The notes: a model not told the origin generated them from the letters alone. 64,000 nucleotides of DNA from Sideroxyarcus sp. (GCA_030652215.1 JAUSBC010000122.1:1-64000), one strand, 5' to 3'. Shown: positions 40,350 through 50,367, numbered from the stretch's first letter. A program made the numbers and translations.

Positions 40350-41741
40350 TTACTTCTCGTCCAACTTGACGGAAACGTAGACCGTTCCCTCGCTGCGGCG
40401 CACCAGCAACGCAATGTTGCGACCGCGCGCAACCTTCTTGATGACATCGTTGAACTGACTGAAGCTGCGAACCTCGATATTGCCCACGGCAAGAATCACA
40501 TCGCCGCGCTGCAACTGGCTGCGCGCTGCGGCGCCTTTCAAATCCTCCACGATCAGCCCGCCTTCAACCTGCAAATCGGCTTTTTGCTGCTCATTCAGCT
40601 CACTCACGACCAGTCCGAGTCGGGTTTCGATTTCGGAACCGCCTTCCGCGCCCCGGCCTCCGCGCTGCGCCACAACGGCTTCTTCCTGTATCTCTCCGAT
40701 GACCAGCGTTACATCCTGCGTGCTGCCCTTGCGCCACAATTGCACACTGACTTTGCTGCCGGGTTTGGTCGCCGCAACGATACGCGGCAGATCGGCAGAC
40801 GAATTGACCGCCTTGCCGTCGAATTTGAGAATCACGTCGCTGGGACGCACGCCAGCCTTATCCGCCGGGCCGCCTTTTTCCACGCTGGAAATCAGCGCTC
40901 CGCCGGCTTTTGGCAGGCCGAAGGAGTCGGCCAATTCGCGCGTCACTTCCTGAATGCTGACACCGATACGCCCGCGCGTAACCTTGCCGGTGCTGCGCAA
41001 CTGGCCGACCACGTCCATCGCCACATCAATGGGGATGGCAAACGACAACCCCATGTATCCGCCGGAGCGGCTGTATATCTGGGAATTGATACCGATTACC
41101 TCGCCCTTCATGTTAAACAGCGGGCCACCCGAATTACCGGGATTGATCGCCACGTCGGTCTGGATAAAAGGAACGAAATTCTCCTGCTGCAAGGAACGCC
41201 CCTTGGCACTGACGATGCCTGCCGTCACGCTGCTGTCGAAGCCGAACGGCGAGCCAATCGCCAGCACCCATTCGCCCACTTTCACCTGTTCCGGACTGCC
41301 CAGCGCCACTTTGGGCAGATTGGCCGCTTCGATCTTGAGCAATGCCACATCGGTGCGTTTGTCGGCGCCGATTACCTTGGCCTTGAATTCGCGCTTGTCG
41401 CTCAGACGCACGGTGATCTTGTCCGCGCGATCAACCACATGCGCGTTGGTCAGGATATAGCCATCCGCGCTGATAATGAAGCCCGACCCCAGCGATTGCG
41501 ACTCTTGTTCACGCGGAACTTGCGGTGCATAACGACGGAAGAACTCGTAGAAAGGATCGTTTTCCGGCACATTGGGGACCCCCTGAAACATCGGCGGAGT
41601 TCGAATGATTTGCGTGGTACTCACGTTCACGACTGCCGCGCCCTGTTTTTCCACCAATTCGGTAAAGTCGGGCAGATCCTTGGCTACCGCAGCGTGCGCC
41701 GACAACACGAAAGAAACAAAAAATACAAATTGCCTCAACAT
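40350..41741 (-). CDS. degP: Periplasmic serine protease DegP/MucD (Do family)
   Basis: The 463-residue protein has a signal peptide (cleavage near residue 20, after SAHAAVA), a trypsin-like domain with the catalytic triad in TNAHVVD (His), RTDVALLKI (Asp) and GNSGGP (Ser), and two PDZ domains (about residues 260-350 and 370-463). It degrades misfolded envelope proteins. ATG 41741 has a perfect GGAGG upstream; the 538-residue frame extends into rseC and is rejected. Location at the end of the sigma-E operon matches mucD. Confidence 0.93.
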   Translation of the reverse strand: MLRQFVFFVSFVLSAHAAVAKDLPDFTELVEKQGAAVVNVSTTQIIRTPPMFQGVPNVPENDPFYEFFRRYAPQVPREQESQSLGSGFIISADGYILTNAHVVDRADKITVRLSDKREFKAKVIGADKRTDVALLKIEAANLPKVALGSPEQVKVGEWVLAIGSPFGFDSSVTAGIVSAKGRSLQQENFVPFIQTDVAINPGNSGGPLFNMKGEVIGINSQIYSRSGGYMGLSFAIPIDVAMDVVGQLRSTGKVTRGRIGVSIQEVTRELADSFGLPKAGGALISSVEKGGPADKAGVRPSDVILKFDGKAVNSSADLPRIVAATKPGSKVSVQLWRKGSTQDVTLVIGEIQEEAVVAQRGGRGAEGGSEIETRLGLVVSELNEQQKADLQVEGGLIVEDLKGAAARSQLQRGDVILAVGNIEVRSFSQFNDVIKKVARGRNIALLVRRSEGTVYVSVKLDEK

Positions 41742-41769
41742 GATACCCAACCTCCAGATGAATCGATGA

Positions 41770-42213
41770 TTAAGAACCGGACCGCGACGTAACGATGGAT
41801 GTGGCAACCGCCCGCCCGGAAGAGGGAGACAGCTTGGCCAGCACAAAACCCAGCAACAAGCCGGCGAGTGCGCCCGCAGCCGCATAAGCATCGCGCGTAA
41901 CCGTATCACCAGCCATGCCCGCCCCCACCATGCCACCAGCCAGCAGAAAGACCAGCGGTAGCGCATACATTTTCATGGCGCCGCGCAACAACACGCCGTC
42001 CGGAATGGAAACCCGAACCTCGTCGCCCACATTGGCGCGAACCTCGTTGCTGACGGTGAACTGGCGGGGTGTGCTGCTGCAAAACACCTTTGCAAGCGAG
42101 CCGCTGCCGCAACCGCCCGCACTGCTACAGTGACCGCAGCCGCCCGCGCTCAGGGGATGCACCGAGGCTTCTTCGCCCCGTACCTGAATGACGATGGCGT
42201 GCATTTCCAGCAT
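41770..42213 (-). CDS. rseC: RseC/MucC-family sigma-E regulatory membrane protein
   Basis: A 147-residue protein with a cysteine-rich N-terminus (CGHCSSAGGCG and a later Cys), a basic beta region and two membrane helices (about residues 82-100 and 108-127). The family modulates sigma-E signalling and reduces SoxR in enterics; its exact role varies. It follows rseB by one base. Confidence 0.9.
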   Translation of the reverse strand: MLEMHAIVIQVRGEEASVHPLSAGGCGHCSSAGGCGSGSLAKVFCSSTPRQFTVSNEVRANVGDEVRVSIPDGVLLRGAMKMYALPLVFLLAGGMVGAGMAGDTVTRDAYAAAGALAGLLLGFVLAKLSPSSGRAVATSIVTSRSGS

Positions 42214-42214
42214 G

Positions 42215-43198
42215 TTATTGCCCCGCGTAACGGACGGAATCCCCTACCTGGATAACGGTACGCGACGGCACTTCGCCGACTACCGTAACCAGATGCTGAC
42301 CGGACAGGCGGTTATACACATGTGCGGCGCCTTGTCCGGAGAGTCCGGAATGGATATAGGACTCTTCCCTGACTTTCTCGATAAACACCGAGATGCCGGA
42401 CAGCCCGTCGGAAAACACCATATGAATAACCGGCTCCTTGTTGCCACGGAACGGACGACGCATTTCGAGTATCTTTTTGAATCCCGGAGGGAGCGCATCG
42501 ACCTGCCAGCCGCTGGACTCCTCAAGCAACTCGACTTTGGGCGGGGGAGGAGCTTGCGTGTCCTGGGCAATTCCCGCAGCGGAAGAATGGTCCGGAACGA
42601 TCCATTTGCGATCAATGGCGCTTCCGACAATCAACTGCATGAAAGCATACTGCTCGATAATATAGCCCCGATCATCCAGCACCACCGCTTTGAGCAACAG
42701 TCCCGTATCGTTGTGCGCCCACATCTTGCGGACATAACGCAAATTGTCCCGGGGCATGAAAACGACTGCACGCGCGTGATAACCGGCAACCTCGTCTTCC
42801 TCCACCCGCGTGACCAGATAATTCTCTCTCAAAGTAGTCAACTGTTCCGGCAGCAAAGCGGGGAAAGCGCGTTTGATCTGGCGTTTTTCAACCCGTACCT
42901 TACGTCCATCCGAGTAAAACCAGACCTGATCGTTATCGCGGAACAGCTCTCGCTTGCCGCCACCGATGCCCTCCAGTCGCTCATGTTCCCCATTCTGGTC
43001 GAAAACATGCGTGATGCGCGACATCTCGACATGCCCGCCCGACTGGTACACGAAAACACCGCTGTAGTCGGTCTGGCGTGCCGCAAGCGCCATGGTCTGC
43101 AACCAGGCCATCTCGTCGACCGGCGCAGGGTCGGCAAACGCCGGCGACACAACAAGCTGCGCCAATATGGCGAATATTAAATATTTTGATTGTCGCAT
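42215..43198 (-). CDS. rseB: Sigma-E regulatory periplasmic protein RseB/MucB
   Basis: A 327-residue periplasmic protein with signal peptide (to about VSPAFA) and the MucB/RseB lipoprotein-like fold: YSGVFVYQSGGHVEMSRITH, VPDH, and the C-terminal IEKVREESYIHSGLSGQGAAH pieces. It protects RseA from cleavage and senses lipoproteins or LPS. Start ATG 43198 is chosen; an in-frame GTG at 43210 overlaps the rseA stop and is a possible alternative. Confidence 0.92.
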   Translation of the reverse strand: MRQSKYLIFAILAQLVVSPAFADPAPVDEMAWLQTMALAARQTDYSGVFVYQSGGHVEMSRITHVFDQNGEHERLEGIGGGKRELFRDNDQVWFYSDGRKVRVEKRQIKRAFPALLPEQLTTLRENYLVTRVEEDEVAGYHARAVVFMPRDNLRYVRKMWAHNDTGLLLKAVVLDDRGYIIEQYAFMQLIVGSAIDRKWIVPDHSSAAGIAQDTQAPPPPKVELLEESSGWQVDALPPGFKKILEMRRPFRGNKEPVIHMVFSDGLSGISVFIEKVREESYIHSGLSGQGAAHVYNRLSGQHLVTVVGEVPSRTVIQVGDSVRYAGQ

Positions 43199-43209
43199 CT
43201 TAAGCAGCA

Positions 43210-43689
43210 CTATCGACCCGACACCGCATGAATGTAGGAAGCTGCGCCGCGAACGTCTGCGCTGGGTGAAAACTCCTGATGTGCAGCAAGATAATCATCG
43301 GCTTGGGAAGACGCAGGGCGCACGGAAGAAATGGTGTTTTGCTGGACCGTGGCAAGCTGCGGTGCGGGTTCGTTGCCCACCTGCAACGAAAGCCAGGCCA
43401 CCAATGCCAGCGCCATCACGGAAGCGGCGGCGGATAGTGCAAAATTGCGAATTCGTTGCGAAGTGCGGTTATACGGGGCGATTATGGTGGGTTCAGCTTG
43501 CAGTCGTTCATGGAAAGAGGCTTCGAAGCTTCTACAAATATGGTCGGGCTGTCGCAATGCATCCCCGATCAGATGATAGTTTTCCCAGTCCTGCTGTGCT
43601 TCCGGATGGCGTTTGAGCTTGTCCAGCAAAGCATCCGCCTGATCCTCAAACAACTCACCGTCCATCAAAGCAGAAATTTCCTGTTTCAT
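43210..43689 (-). CDS. rseA: Anti-sigma-E factor RseA
   Basis: A 159-residue single-pass membrane protein: cytoplasmic N-terminal sigma-binding domain (MKQEISALMDGELFEDQADA), a membrane helix (FALSAAASVMALALVAWL) and a short periplasmic tail. It holds sigma-E inactive until regulated proteolysis. ATG 43687-43689 has AGGTGG upstream; a GTG three codons earlier would overlap rpoE. Confidence 0.93.
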   Translation of the reverse strand: MKQEISALMDGELFEDQADALLDKLKRHPEAQQDWENYHLIGDALRQPDHICRSFEASFHERLQAEPTIIAPYNRTSQRIRNFALSAAASVMALALVAWLSLQVGNEPAPQLATVQQNTISSVRPASSQADDYLAAHQEFSPSADVRGAASYIHAVSGR

Positions 43690-43691
43690 AT

Positions 43692-44291
43692 TTACCACCT
43701 TGTATTTTCACTTGTACCCAACAAAGGACGCAGATTGGCCGCAATCGCCTCGCGCGCCCTGAAAATCCTGGAACGGACCGTTCCGATCGGACAATCCATC
43801 ACCGCCGCAATTTCTTCGTAACTCAAGCCCTCGATCTCGCGCAACGTCAGGGCAGTGCGCAAGTCATCAGGCAATTCCTGCAGAGAAGAGTTCACTACAG
43901 CCACCACTTGTTTGCTCATCAGCTCATTCTCGGGCGTCGCCACCTCATGCAACAGCGCCGCATCCTCGAAATCTTCCGCTTCCTCCGCATCGAACGGCGT
44001 GCTGGTAGGCGCTCTGCGCCCCTGTGCCACCAGATGATTCTTGGCCGTATTGATGCCGATCCGGTATAGCCAGGTGTAAAACGCGCTATCCCCGCGAAAC
44101 GCAGGCAAAGCCCGGTAGGCCTTGATGAAGGCATCCTGGGTGACGTCCTCGGCCTCGGCCGCATTCCGCACGAAACGCGAGATCAAACGGCCCAGGCGAC
44201 GCTGATATTTTGCCACCAACAACCCGAACGCGTGCTTGTCGCCGCGTTGCGCACGTTCCACCAGTTGTTGATCGACCTCCCTGTCACCCAT
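43692..44291 (-). CDS. rpoE: RNA polymerase sigma factor RpoE
   Basis: The 199-residue ECF sigma factor has region 2 (VARFVRNAAEAEDVTQDAFIKAYRALPAF is the area; core AEDVTQDAFIKAYRAL) and region 4 (LTLREIEGLSYEEIAAVMDC with the recognition helix). It directs the envelope-stress response. ATG 44289-44291 is preceded by GGAAACGGA. The longer frame to 44621 overlaps the nadB promoter region and nadB itself and is rejected. Confidence 0.95.
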   Translation of the reverse strand: MGDREVDQQLVERAQRGDKHAFGLLVAKYQRRLGRLISRFVRNAAEAEDVTQDAFIKAYRALPAFRGDSAFYTWLYRIGINTAKNHLVAQGRRAPTSTPFDAEEAEDFEDAALLHEVATPENELMSKQVVAVVNSSLQELPDDLRTALTLREIEGLSYEEIAAVMDCPIGTVRSRIFRAREAIAANLRPLLGTSENTRW

Positions 44292-44388
44292 TCCGTTTCC
44301 CGGTTTATTGACTTGAACCGCCCAAATACAAGCGGCTCGGCAGTATAACCGTACGGATACACAAACGTCATCCTCGCCGAATCGGTAA

Positions 44389-44415
44389 ACTGACACTCCG
44401 AGTGGAAATAAGTTC
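44389..44415 (-). promoter_or_regulatory. Sigma-E-like promoter of rpoE
   Basis: On the minus strand GAACTT (44410-44415) is followed after 16 bases by TCAGT (44389-44393). The -35 matches the sigma-E GAACTT consensus and the spacer is correct; the -10 departs from TCTGA/TCAAA. An autoregulated sigma-E promoter is expected here. Confidence 0.55.
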
Positions 44416-44486
44416 ACTGCGCAAGCGTAGACTTCGCTGCAGTTTGATATAGTTCGTCGCGTTAACAACCCAAATGGACAAGCAGC

Positions 44487-46064
44487 GTGTTGCGTTTTGA
44501 TACCCTCATCATCGGTAGCGGACTGGCCGGCCTGTCGCTCGCACTCAAGCTTGCGGACCGCCAAAAAGTAGCCGTCATCACCAAGAAATCGCTTCTGGAC
44601 GGCGCCAGTGCCCGGGCACAAGGCGGAATTGCCGCCGTTCTTTCACCCGAGGACTCGCTGGAAGAACACATTCGGGATACATTGGTCGCGGGGGCCGGAT
44701 TATGCGATGCCGAAACGACGCGCTTCGTGGTCGGGCATGGCGCGGCGGCTATCGACTGGCTGATTGCTCAGGGCGTGCCCTTTACGCGCGATGCCGGCAC
44801 GGACAACGGCTACCATCTCACGCGCGAAGGCGGCCATAGCCATCGCCGCATCATCCATGCCGCCGACGCTACCGGACTGGCCGTGCAGGAGACCATCGCC
44901 GCCAAAGTGCGCGCCCATCCCAATATCACCCTGCTGGAACAGCATATCGCCGTTGACCTCATCACCGGCAAGAAACTGGGCATTGACGACAATCGCTGCT
45001 ACGGCGCTTATGCGCTGAACAGCCTGAGCGGCGAAGTCATCACCATCGCCGCACAAAACACAGCGCTCGCCACGGGCGGAGCCGGCAAAGTCTATCTGTA
45101 TACAACCACCCCGGATACCGCCACCGGCGACGGCATCGCCATAGGCTGGCGCGCGGGCTGCCGCGTCTCCAACATGGAATTCATCCAATTCCATCCGACC
45201 TGCCTTTATCACGCGCATGCCAAGTCCTTCCTCATCAGCGAGGCGGTACGTGGCGAAGGCGGATTACTGAAGCTGCCCGACGGCACCCGCTTCATGCCCT
45301 GGCACGACGAGCGCGCCGAACTGGCGCCGCGCGATGTGGTTGCCCGCGCCATCGACTTCGAGATGAAAAAGCGCGGCCTGGATTGCGTCTATCTGGATAT
45401 TTCGCACCAACCCCTCGAATTCCTGCAGGAGCATTTCCCGAACATCTATTCGCGCTGCCTGGCGCTGGGAATAGACATTTCCAAGCAGCCGATCCCGGTC
45501 GTTCCGGCGGTGCATTTCACTTGCGGCGGGTTGATCACCGACCTGCACGGACGCACCGACGTGGAAGGCTTGTATGCAATTGGCGAAACCGCGTGCACCG
45601 GCCTGCACGGTGCCAACCGTTTGGCCAGCAATTCGCTGCTCGAATGCCTGGTGTTCTCCGAAGCATCCGCCCGGGACATCCTGGGCAAGTCTTCCGTCCT
45701 CTCCCCGGAACTTCCGCAATGGGACGAAAGCCAGGTGACGGATGCGGACGAGACAGTCGTGATCTCGCATAACTGGGATGAATTGCGCCGGTTCATGTGG
45801 GACTATGTGGGCATCGTGCGCACTACCAAGCGCTTGCAACGCGCACAGCACCGCATCCAGTTGCTGCATGAAGAGATTGACGAGTATTACAGCAATTTCC
45901 ACGTCTCGGCCGACCTGCTGGAATTGCGCAATCTGGTACTGACCGCCGACCTTATTGTGCAAAGCGCGCTATCCCGACACGAGAGCCGCGGCCTGCATTT
46001 CAGCAAAGACTATCCGCAAATGCTGCCGGAGGCCGTTCCCACCGTGCTGACTCCGCCGGGCTAG
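44487..46064 (+). CDS. nadB: L-aspartate oxidase
   Basis: NadB makes iminoaspartate for de novo NAD synthesis, using FAD. The 525-residue protein has the FAD-binding [32 protein letters not shown]-type active-site area ([18 protein letters not shown]) and the fumarate-reductase family block [20 protein letters not shown]. The start is GTG 44487; no ATG is in frame near it. The gene is divergent from rpoE and ends overlapping the convergent ygfX stop codon by four bases. Confidence 0.94.
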   Translation: MLRFDTLIIGSGLAGLSLALKLADRQKVAVITKKSLLDGASARAQGGIAAVLSPEDSLEEHIRDTLVAGAGLCDAETTRFVVGHGAAAIDWLIAQGVPFTRDAGTDNGYHLTREGGHSHRRIIHAADATGLAVQETIAAKVRAHPNITLLEQHIAVDLITGKKLGIDDNRCYGAYALNSLSGEVITIAAQNTALATGGAGKVYLYTTTPDTATGDGIAIGWRAGCRVSNMEFIQFHPTCLYHAHAKSFLISEAVRGEGGLLKLPDGTRFMPWHDERAELAPRDVVARAIDFEMKKRGLDCVYLDISHQPLEFLQEHFPNIYSRCLALGIDISKQPIPVVPAVHFTCGGLITDLHGRTDVEGLYAIGETACTGLHGANRLASNSLLECLVFSEASARDILGKSSVLSPELPQWDESQVTDADETVVISHNWDELRRFMWDYVGIVRTTKRLQRAQHRIQLLHEEIDEYYSNFHVSADLLELRNLVLTADLIVQSALSRHESRGLHFSKDYPQMLPEAVPTVLTPPG

Positions 46065-46504
46065 GGCGATAACGGCTGGCTTGCCCCGTCGCCCCATCTC
46101 AACACCACGCGCAAGCGGCGAAAACTGTCCGCACTCATCGCACCCGGCAATATCAGCAAATTTCTTCTCCTGCGATGCTCGTCCAGCAAGACATTCAGAA
46201 TCACGAGATAAGGCGTCACCAGGCTACCCCGCTGCACGTACCCCTGCAGGTGCCAGCCGTTGCGCAACACCAGCACGATTTTGCCTTCTTCTTCCAACCT
46301 GAAAGCAACGCATGAACGCCCCAGACGCAGCCTGGCATCGAGCAACAGGTGGTAACCCGCCCAGCACGATACAAGCACAGTCAGAATAAGTAGTACGGGA
46401 ACCGGCAGCGGCAACAACCACAGACAAACCAGCGCGCCTGCGGCGAGCAGTAGCAGCAGAACAATCAGCAGTCGGGATGAGCGTAATTTGTAGTGCCGCC
46501 GCAT
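46061..46504 (-). CDS. ygfX: YgfX-like membrane protein
   Basis: A 147-residue protein with a basic N-terminus, one or two long membrane segments (about residues 12-58) and a soluble beta domain. The pattern fits the YgfX (CptA) family, PF07254, which in E. coli inhibits cell-division and cytoskeleton proteins, although many members are found next to nadB. The tail contains the expected hydrophilic [21 protein letters not shown]. Confidence 0.7.
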   Translation of the reverse strand: MRRHYKLRSSRLLIVLLLLLAAGALVCLWLLPLPVPVLLILTVLVSCWAGYHLLLDARLRLGRSCVAFRLEEEGKIVLVLRNGWHLQGYVQRGSLVTPYLVILNVLLDEHRRRRNLLILPGAMSADSFRRLRVVLRWGDGASQPLSP

Positions 46505-46525
46505 AGCACCACGTTCCGGATTGAC

Positions 46526-47719
46526 CTAGTACAGCACCACGAAGACCAACCCGATCAGCGACAAGACGATCAGGATTATCAAGACCAACCCCTCCCTCCG
46601 TGCAGGTTGAATATCTCCCACAAGATGCGGGCCGCTAACCGACCCCGGGGAGCGCGGTGCGGCACGATTTATTTCTTCAATGCTGGGGCGGGCCATTTTG
46701 AAGGTCTTAGACAACTCCTCCACGTCTTCCGGACTTGCCGTCATCGCAGCCAATCGCATCGTTGCGCCAAAAGAATCAAAGGACGGCGACAACCTCATTG
46801 TCGCGACCGGATCGGATTCCTCATCCGTATCTCCCGCCACAGCGGTGTTGCCCGGGGCGGGTGCGGGCTTGGCAATATTTATCTGGGCCGGACTGCGGGA
46901 TACGCTGCTGTAACAGGCACGCAGATCGTTCGCCAACTCCCGTGCATTCTGGTAGCGATTCTCGATATCTTTGGCGAGCGCTTTGGCGACGATGAAATTG
47001 AGCATGTCCGGCACGGCCGGATTCACGGCACTCGGCTGCTGGGGAACCGCATTCAAAGTCTGGTACATGATGGCATTGACGTTCTCGCCCAGGAAAGGCG
47101 GCTCGCCGGTCAGCATTTCGTACAGCATCACCCCCAGCGAAAAAATGTCGGATCGCTGATCGGTCAGTTTGCCCATCACCTGTTCGGGAGACATGTACTT
47201 CGGAGACCCGAGCACCATGCCGGTTTGTGTGCGCACCGCCGCGGAAGCCATGCGCGCAATACCAAAATCGGTGATCTTCGCATGCCCGTCACGCACCACC
47301 ATGATGTTGGAGGGCTTGATGTCGCGGTGCACGATGCCGTGCTCGTGCGCATAGGCCAGACCCAGCGCCACTTGCGACACGATGTCGATCACTTGGTCGA
47401 CCGGCAGCAGCTTTTCGTCGTTCAGGATGTCGCGCAATTCCCGGCCTTGCAGGAATTCCATCGCGATATAGGCGATATCGCCGCTGCGACCAACGTCGAA
47501 TATGGTGACTATGTTGGGATGACTCAGGCGCCCGGCGGCCTTGGCCTCCTGATAGAAACGCCCCTCGTATTCCTCGCGCTCGTCTTGCGCCAGACTCAGC
47601 GTGATCGTCTTGATGGCAACCATGCGGTCGATCAGCGGGTCGGTAGCCTTGTAAACGACTCCCATCGCCCCCTGGCCGAGTTCACCGACAATTTCGTAAC
47701 GTCCCAAATGGCTGATCAT
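46526..47719 (-). CDS. Ser/Thr protein kinase with C-terminal membrane anchor
   Basis: A 397-residue eukaryotic-type kinase: GELGQGAMGVVYKA (ATP loop), VAIK (Lys), HRDIKPSNI (catalytic loop), DFGIA (DFG), followed by a proline- and serine-rich linker and a C-terminal membrane helix (GLVLIILIVLSLIGLVFVVL). The catalytic domain faces the cytoplasm. It lies 18 bases after the TssQ-like lipoprotein gene. PpkA-type kinases of this shape regulate type VI secretion, but no T6SS structural genes are here. Confidence 0.92.
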   Translation of the reverse strand: MISHLGRYEIVGELGQGAMGVVYKATDPLIDRMVAIKTITLSLAQDEREEYEGRFYQEAKAAGRLSHPNIVTIFDVGRSGDIAYIAMEFLQGRELRDILNDEKLLPVDQVIDIVSQVALGLAYAHEHGIVHRDIKPSNIMVVRDGHAKITDFGIARMASAAVRTQTGMVLGSPKYMSPEQVMGKLTDQRSDIFSLGVMLYEMLTGEPPFLGENVNAIMYQTLNAVPQQPSAVNPAVPDMLNFIVAKALAKDIENRYQNARELANDLRACYSSVSRSPAQINIAKPAPAPGNTAVAGDTDEESDPVATMRLSPSFDSFGATMRLAAMTASPEDVEELSKTFKMARPSIEEINRAAPRSPGSVSGPHLVGDIQPARREGLVLIILIVLSLIGLVFVVLY

Positions 47720-47737
47720 GATTCCCGGGAGGCGTGG

Positions 47738-48136
47738 TTATTTGGCAGTCTTAGCCTTGGCACTGCGGAACACCGGCCCCCATACGGGGTGCCCTGCCTC
47801 CGCCGGAGTCAGCTCGAACTTCGGATTCAATACCAGCGCCCTGCGGAAGGACTCGTAGCACATCTTCTCCCTCCCCGAAACGCAATGGATAAATGCGAGA
47901 TACTTGTATGCCTTCACCTTGTCATCCTTGTCGGCCAATTTCGTTTGCAGCACGTTGTTCAGCGCTTCCACCGAAGCATAATAGTTACCTTCTTCGTAAC
48001 TCTCCACGCCCTTGGTCAGCTTGTGGCCGGGAGTCCGGTTATACCACCAGCATTCGTCGCAAGAGTTCAGGGCCTGGCAGCCGGAAAGCGCCCAAACCAA
48101 CATCACGCCCAGTAAGCTACTACGGCGACCCAACAT
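47738..48136 (-). CDS. TssQ-like lipoprotein with TPR repeat
   Basis: This 132-residue protein has a lipobox (ALSGC, Cys near residue 20) and a TPR-like region (YEEGNYYASVEALNNVLQTK, then YKYLAFIHCVSGREKMCYES and FRRALVLNPKFELTPAEAGH). The last block resembles TssQ-family type VI secretion-associated lipoproteins, from memory. Predicted outer-membrane or periplasmic location. It is encoded between a Ser/Thr kinase and a class III cyclase. Confidence 0.65.
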   Translation of the reverse strand: MLGRRSSLLGVMLVWALSGCQALNSCDECWWYNRTPGHKLTKGVESYEEGNYYASVEALNNVLQTKLADKDDKVKAYKYLAFIHCVSGREKMCYESFRRALVLNPKFELTPAEAGHPVWGPVFRSAKAKTAK

Positions 48137-48172
48137 CCAGAAGCTCCTATTCTTTGCCTGCGCCGGAGAATA

Positions 48173-49423
48173 CTAATCGGCGAATTTATGTCTGATTTTT
48201 ATTTTCTCTCCCGCCTTCACCTTGATGATTTTGGTAACCGGCGGAAATGTCGTGTTGCTTATCTTGATCACGTGCCTGCCTTCCACGACCTGGAGTTCCA
48301 ATAACGGGGGGCTGACGCCCTGTATTCTACCATCCAGGGAAATCTCGCCCCATGGCGTAACCACCAGGCTCACCAGCGCGGGCGCCCCCGTCGTCTCAAC
48401 CAGCGTGCGCACGCGCGCACTCTGGTTCACACCCTGAACTTTCTTTTCCGGCACATCAGGTTTCCTGCTTTCGGTCTTCGCTACTGTTGCAGCGGAAAGA
48501 CTGCCCTCCTTGCCGCTCTCCTGGGAAGTCGGTTTGTTATCGGAGGCGGATGCACTAGCGCCCGATTGCGTCCGCACGGAGCCGGGCTTTGCGGGCTGCA
48601 CTGCGGCAACCTGTGACGGCTTGGTCGCGGGACTGCCCAGCAGTTTGACCGAAAGGCCAACCAGCGATGCAAGCAGCACCACAGACACTCCGGCGATCAG
48701 GCCGGCCCGCTGCCGTTTGCTTGCATTGCGGTAAAGCTCGACGGCTCGCCGCTCCCAGCGCGCCATGGTATCAACGAACGTGTCCCAGTAATTTTCCGCC
48801 TTGAACAGCACAGCGTTAAACCCTGTCGCCCCGGCGTGTCTGGATTGCTTGACCAGGCTGCGCTGCGTAGAGGTGAAATCGCCGGGATAACCGATTGCGT
48901 AAACTTCATGCTCGCGCACATGCTTGTCTGTGCGCGAGCCCTGATAATGGAACATGCCTGCATATTCCTGAGACAGACGCGACACCGCATCGTAATAGGA
49001 ACGCGAGACCAGAATCTGCCCCGGATCGGCGAAGCCCATCACGCGCTGTGCGACATTGATGCCGTCGCCGACGATGTTGGGCTGGCCGTTGATATCCTTG
49101 ACCAGGCGCACCGGCCCGAGGTTGACCCCGATGCGCACCAGTAACGGCGGCTCCATGCGCACGCCTTCATTCAACAGGCTGCTGCGCATACTCAGCGCGG
49201 CATGCAAGGCATCACTGATATCCCCCAGGAAACTGATTGCAGCCCCGTCCCCGGTATCCAGAATAATGCGGTCGTTGATTGGCACATCGCGGATAGCAAT
49301 GGACAGAAAGGCGTTGAAACGCTCTTTCAGAGATATTTGACCCGAAACGGATTTCTTTGAATATTCAACAATATCCAAAAAGAATACGCTACAGATGATG
49401 GTCTTGTTGCCCCGCTCTTCCAT
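48173..49423 (-). CDS. Class III adenylate/guanylate cyclase with PEGA tail
   Basis: The 416-residue protein has an N-terminal cyclase domain (about residues 8-180) with FFLDIVEYSKKS, DTGDGAAISFLG and IVGDGINVAQRVMG; the metal-binding Asp residues are present. A membrane helix (AGLIAGVSVVLLASLVGLSV) follows, then a low-complexity Ser/Lys/Gln-rich linker and a C-terminal PEGA-like beta domain (VTPWGEISLDGRIQGVSPPL). Nucleotide choice cannot be decided. Together with the kinase and lipoprotein it looks like one signalling operon. Confidence 0.88.
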   Translation of the reverse strand: MEERGNKTIICSVFFLDIVEYSKKSVSGQISLKERFNAFLSIAIRDVPINDRIILDTGDGAAISFLGDISDALHAALSMRSSLLNEGVRMEPPLLVRIGVNLGPVRLVKDINGQPNIVGDGINVAQRVMGFADPGQILVSRSYYDAVSRLSQEYAGMFHYQGSRTDKHVREHEVYAIGYPGDFTSTQRSLVKQSRHAGATGFNAVLFKAENYWDTFVDTMARWERRAVELYRNASKRQRAGLIAGVSVVLLASLVGLSVKLLGSPATKPSQVAAVQPAKPGSVRTQSGASASASDNKPTSQESGKEGSLSAATVAKTESRKPDVPEKKVQGVNQSARVRTLVETTGAPALVSLVVTPWGEISLDGRIQGVSPPLLELQVVEGRHVIKISNTTFPPVTKIIKVKAGEKIKIRHKFAD

Positions 49424-49524
49424 TGATTTCCTGCCCGTAAATTTGCTTCCAGGCTGCCGTTACAACTTTAAGAATGCCACTTAACCCCGTGGATTTTAAC
49501 GACAGTCCGTTATTCTCGCCAGTT

Positions 49525-50367
49525 TTAATTTTTCCGGGATCGAGCGCGTTGCAGCTTGTTGCCGCGCCCATCGTTCACCACCTGCCTCGCGACTCCTGCG
49601 GGCAGCCCTACCCACTCGAGTATCGCCCTCACTTCGCCCTCGCCCAGTTCGGCCATCATGCCGCGCTTGATGCGCGGCGGCAGATTGATCATGCCGAAAC
49701 GCACCCGCATCAAGCGGCTCACCGGCAGGCCCAGCGCTTCGAAGGTACGGCGCACCACGCGGTTGCGTCCCTCCTTGAGAACCAGGCGATACCAGTGGTT
49801 AAAACCTTCGCCGCCCTCGTCGCTGAGTTTTTCGAAACGCACCAATCCGTCTTCCAGTTCGATGCCCTCCTTGATCATTTGGTGCATCTGATCCGTCGTC
49901 ATCTGACCCTGCACGCGCACCGCATATTCGCGCTCCACCTCGAAGCGCGGGTGCATCAGACGATTGGCCAACTCGCCCGAGGTCGTGAAGATAAGCAGCC
50001 CGCTGGTATTGAAGTCCAGACGTCCGATGGCGATCCATTTCTGTCCGCGCAGCTTGGGCAGCGCGTCGAACACGTTGGCCCGTTCTTTCGGGTCGTCGCG
50101 GCTCACAATCTCGCCTTCCTGCTTGTGGTAAAGCAAAATGCGCGGCATGGTTTGCTCAGCCTGCAGCTTCAGGCGAATTTGACGCCCATCCACCTTGACC
50201 TTGTCGCCTTCGGAGACACGCACCCCCAGCGTTGCCACGTTATCATTCACAGTCACCCGCCCGGCACTGATCCACTCCTCCATCTCGCGGCGCGAACCGA
50301 TGCCGGCTTGCGCCAGCACTTTTTGCAAACGTTCGGCTTTTGGACCGGCATCGATTTCCTCGTTCAT
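49525..50367 (-). CDS. rluB: Pseudouridine synthase RluB
   Basis: A 280-residue protein with an S4 domain ([20 protein letters not shown]) and a pseudouridine-synthase domain ([20 protein letters not shown] holds the catalytic Asp; [20 protein letters not shown]). It modifies U2605 of 23S rRNA. It overlaps recR by four bases. Confidence 0.92.
   Translation of the reverse strand: MNEEIDAGPKAERLQKVLAQAGIGSRREMEEWISAGRVTVNDNVATLGVRVSEGDKVKVDGRQIRLKLQAEQTMPRILLYHKQEGEIVSRDDPKERANVFDALPKLRGQKWIAIGRLDFNTSGLLIFTTSGELANRLMHPRFEVEREYAVRVQGQMTTDQMHQMIKEGIELEDGLVRFEKLSDEGGEGFNHWYRLVLKEGRNRVVRRTFEALGLPVSRLMRVRFGMINLPPRIKRGMMAELGEGEVRAILEWVGLPAGVARQVVNDGRGNKLQRARSRKN

Noticed and set aside
40584-41792. 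402-codon plus-strand frame opposite degP
   Set aside because: Shadow of the DegP coding frame; the protease motifs on the minus strand are decisive.
43692-44621. Longer rpoE start giving 309 residues
   Set aside because: The extra part overlaps nadB and its promoter region and has no sigma-factor homology; ATG 44291 has a good ribosome site.
46493-48115. 540-codon plus-strand frame opposite the Ser/Thr kinase
   Set aside because: Shadow of the kinase frame, histidine-rich and without recognised motifs.
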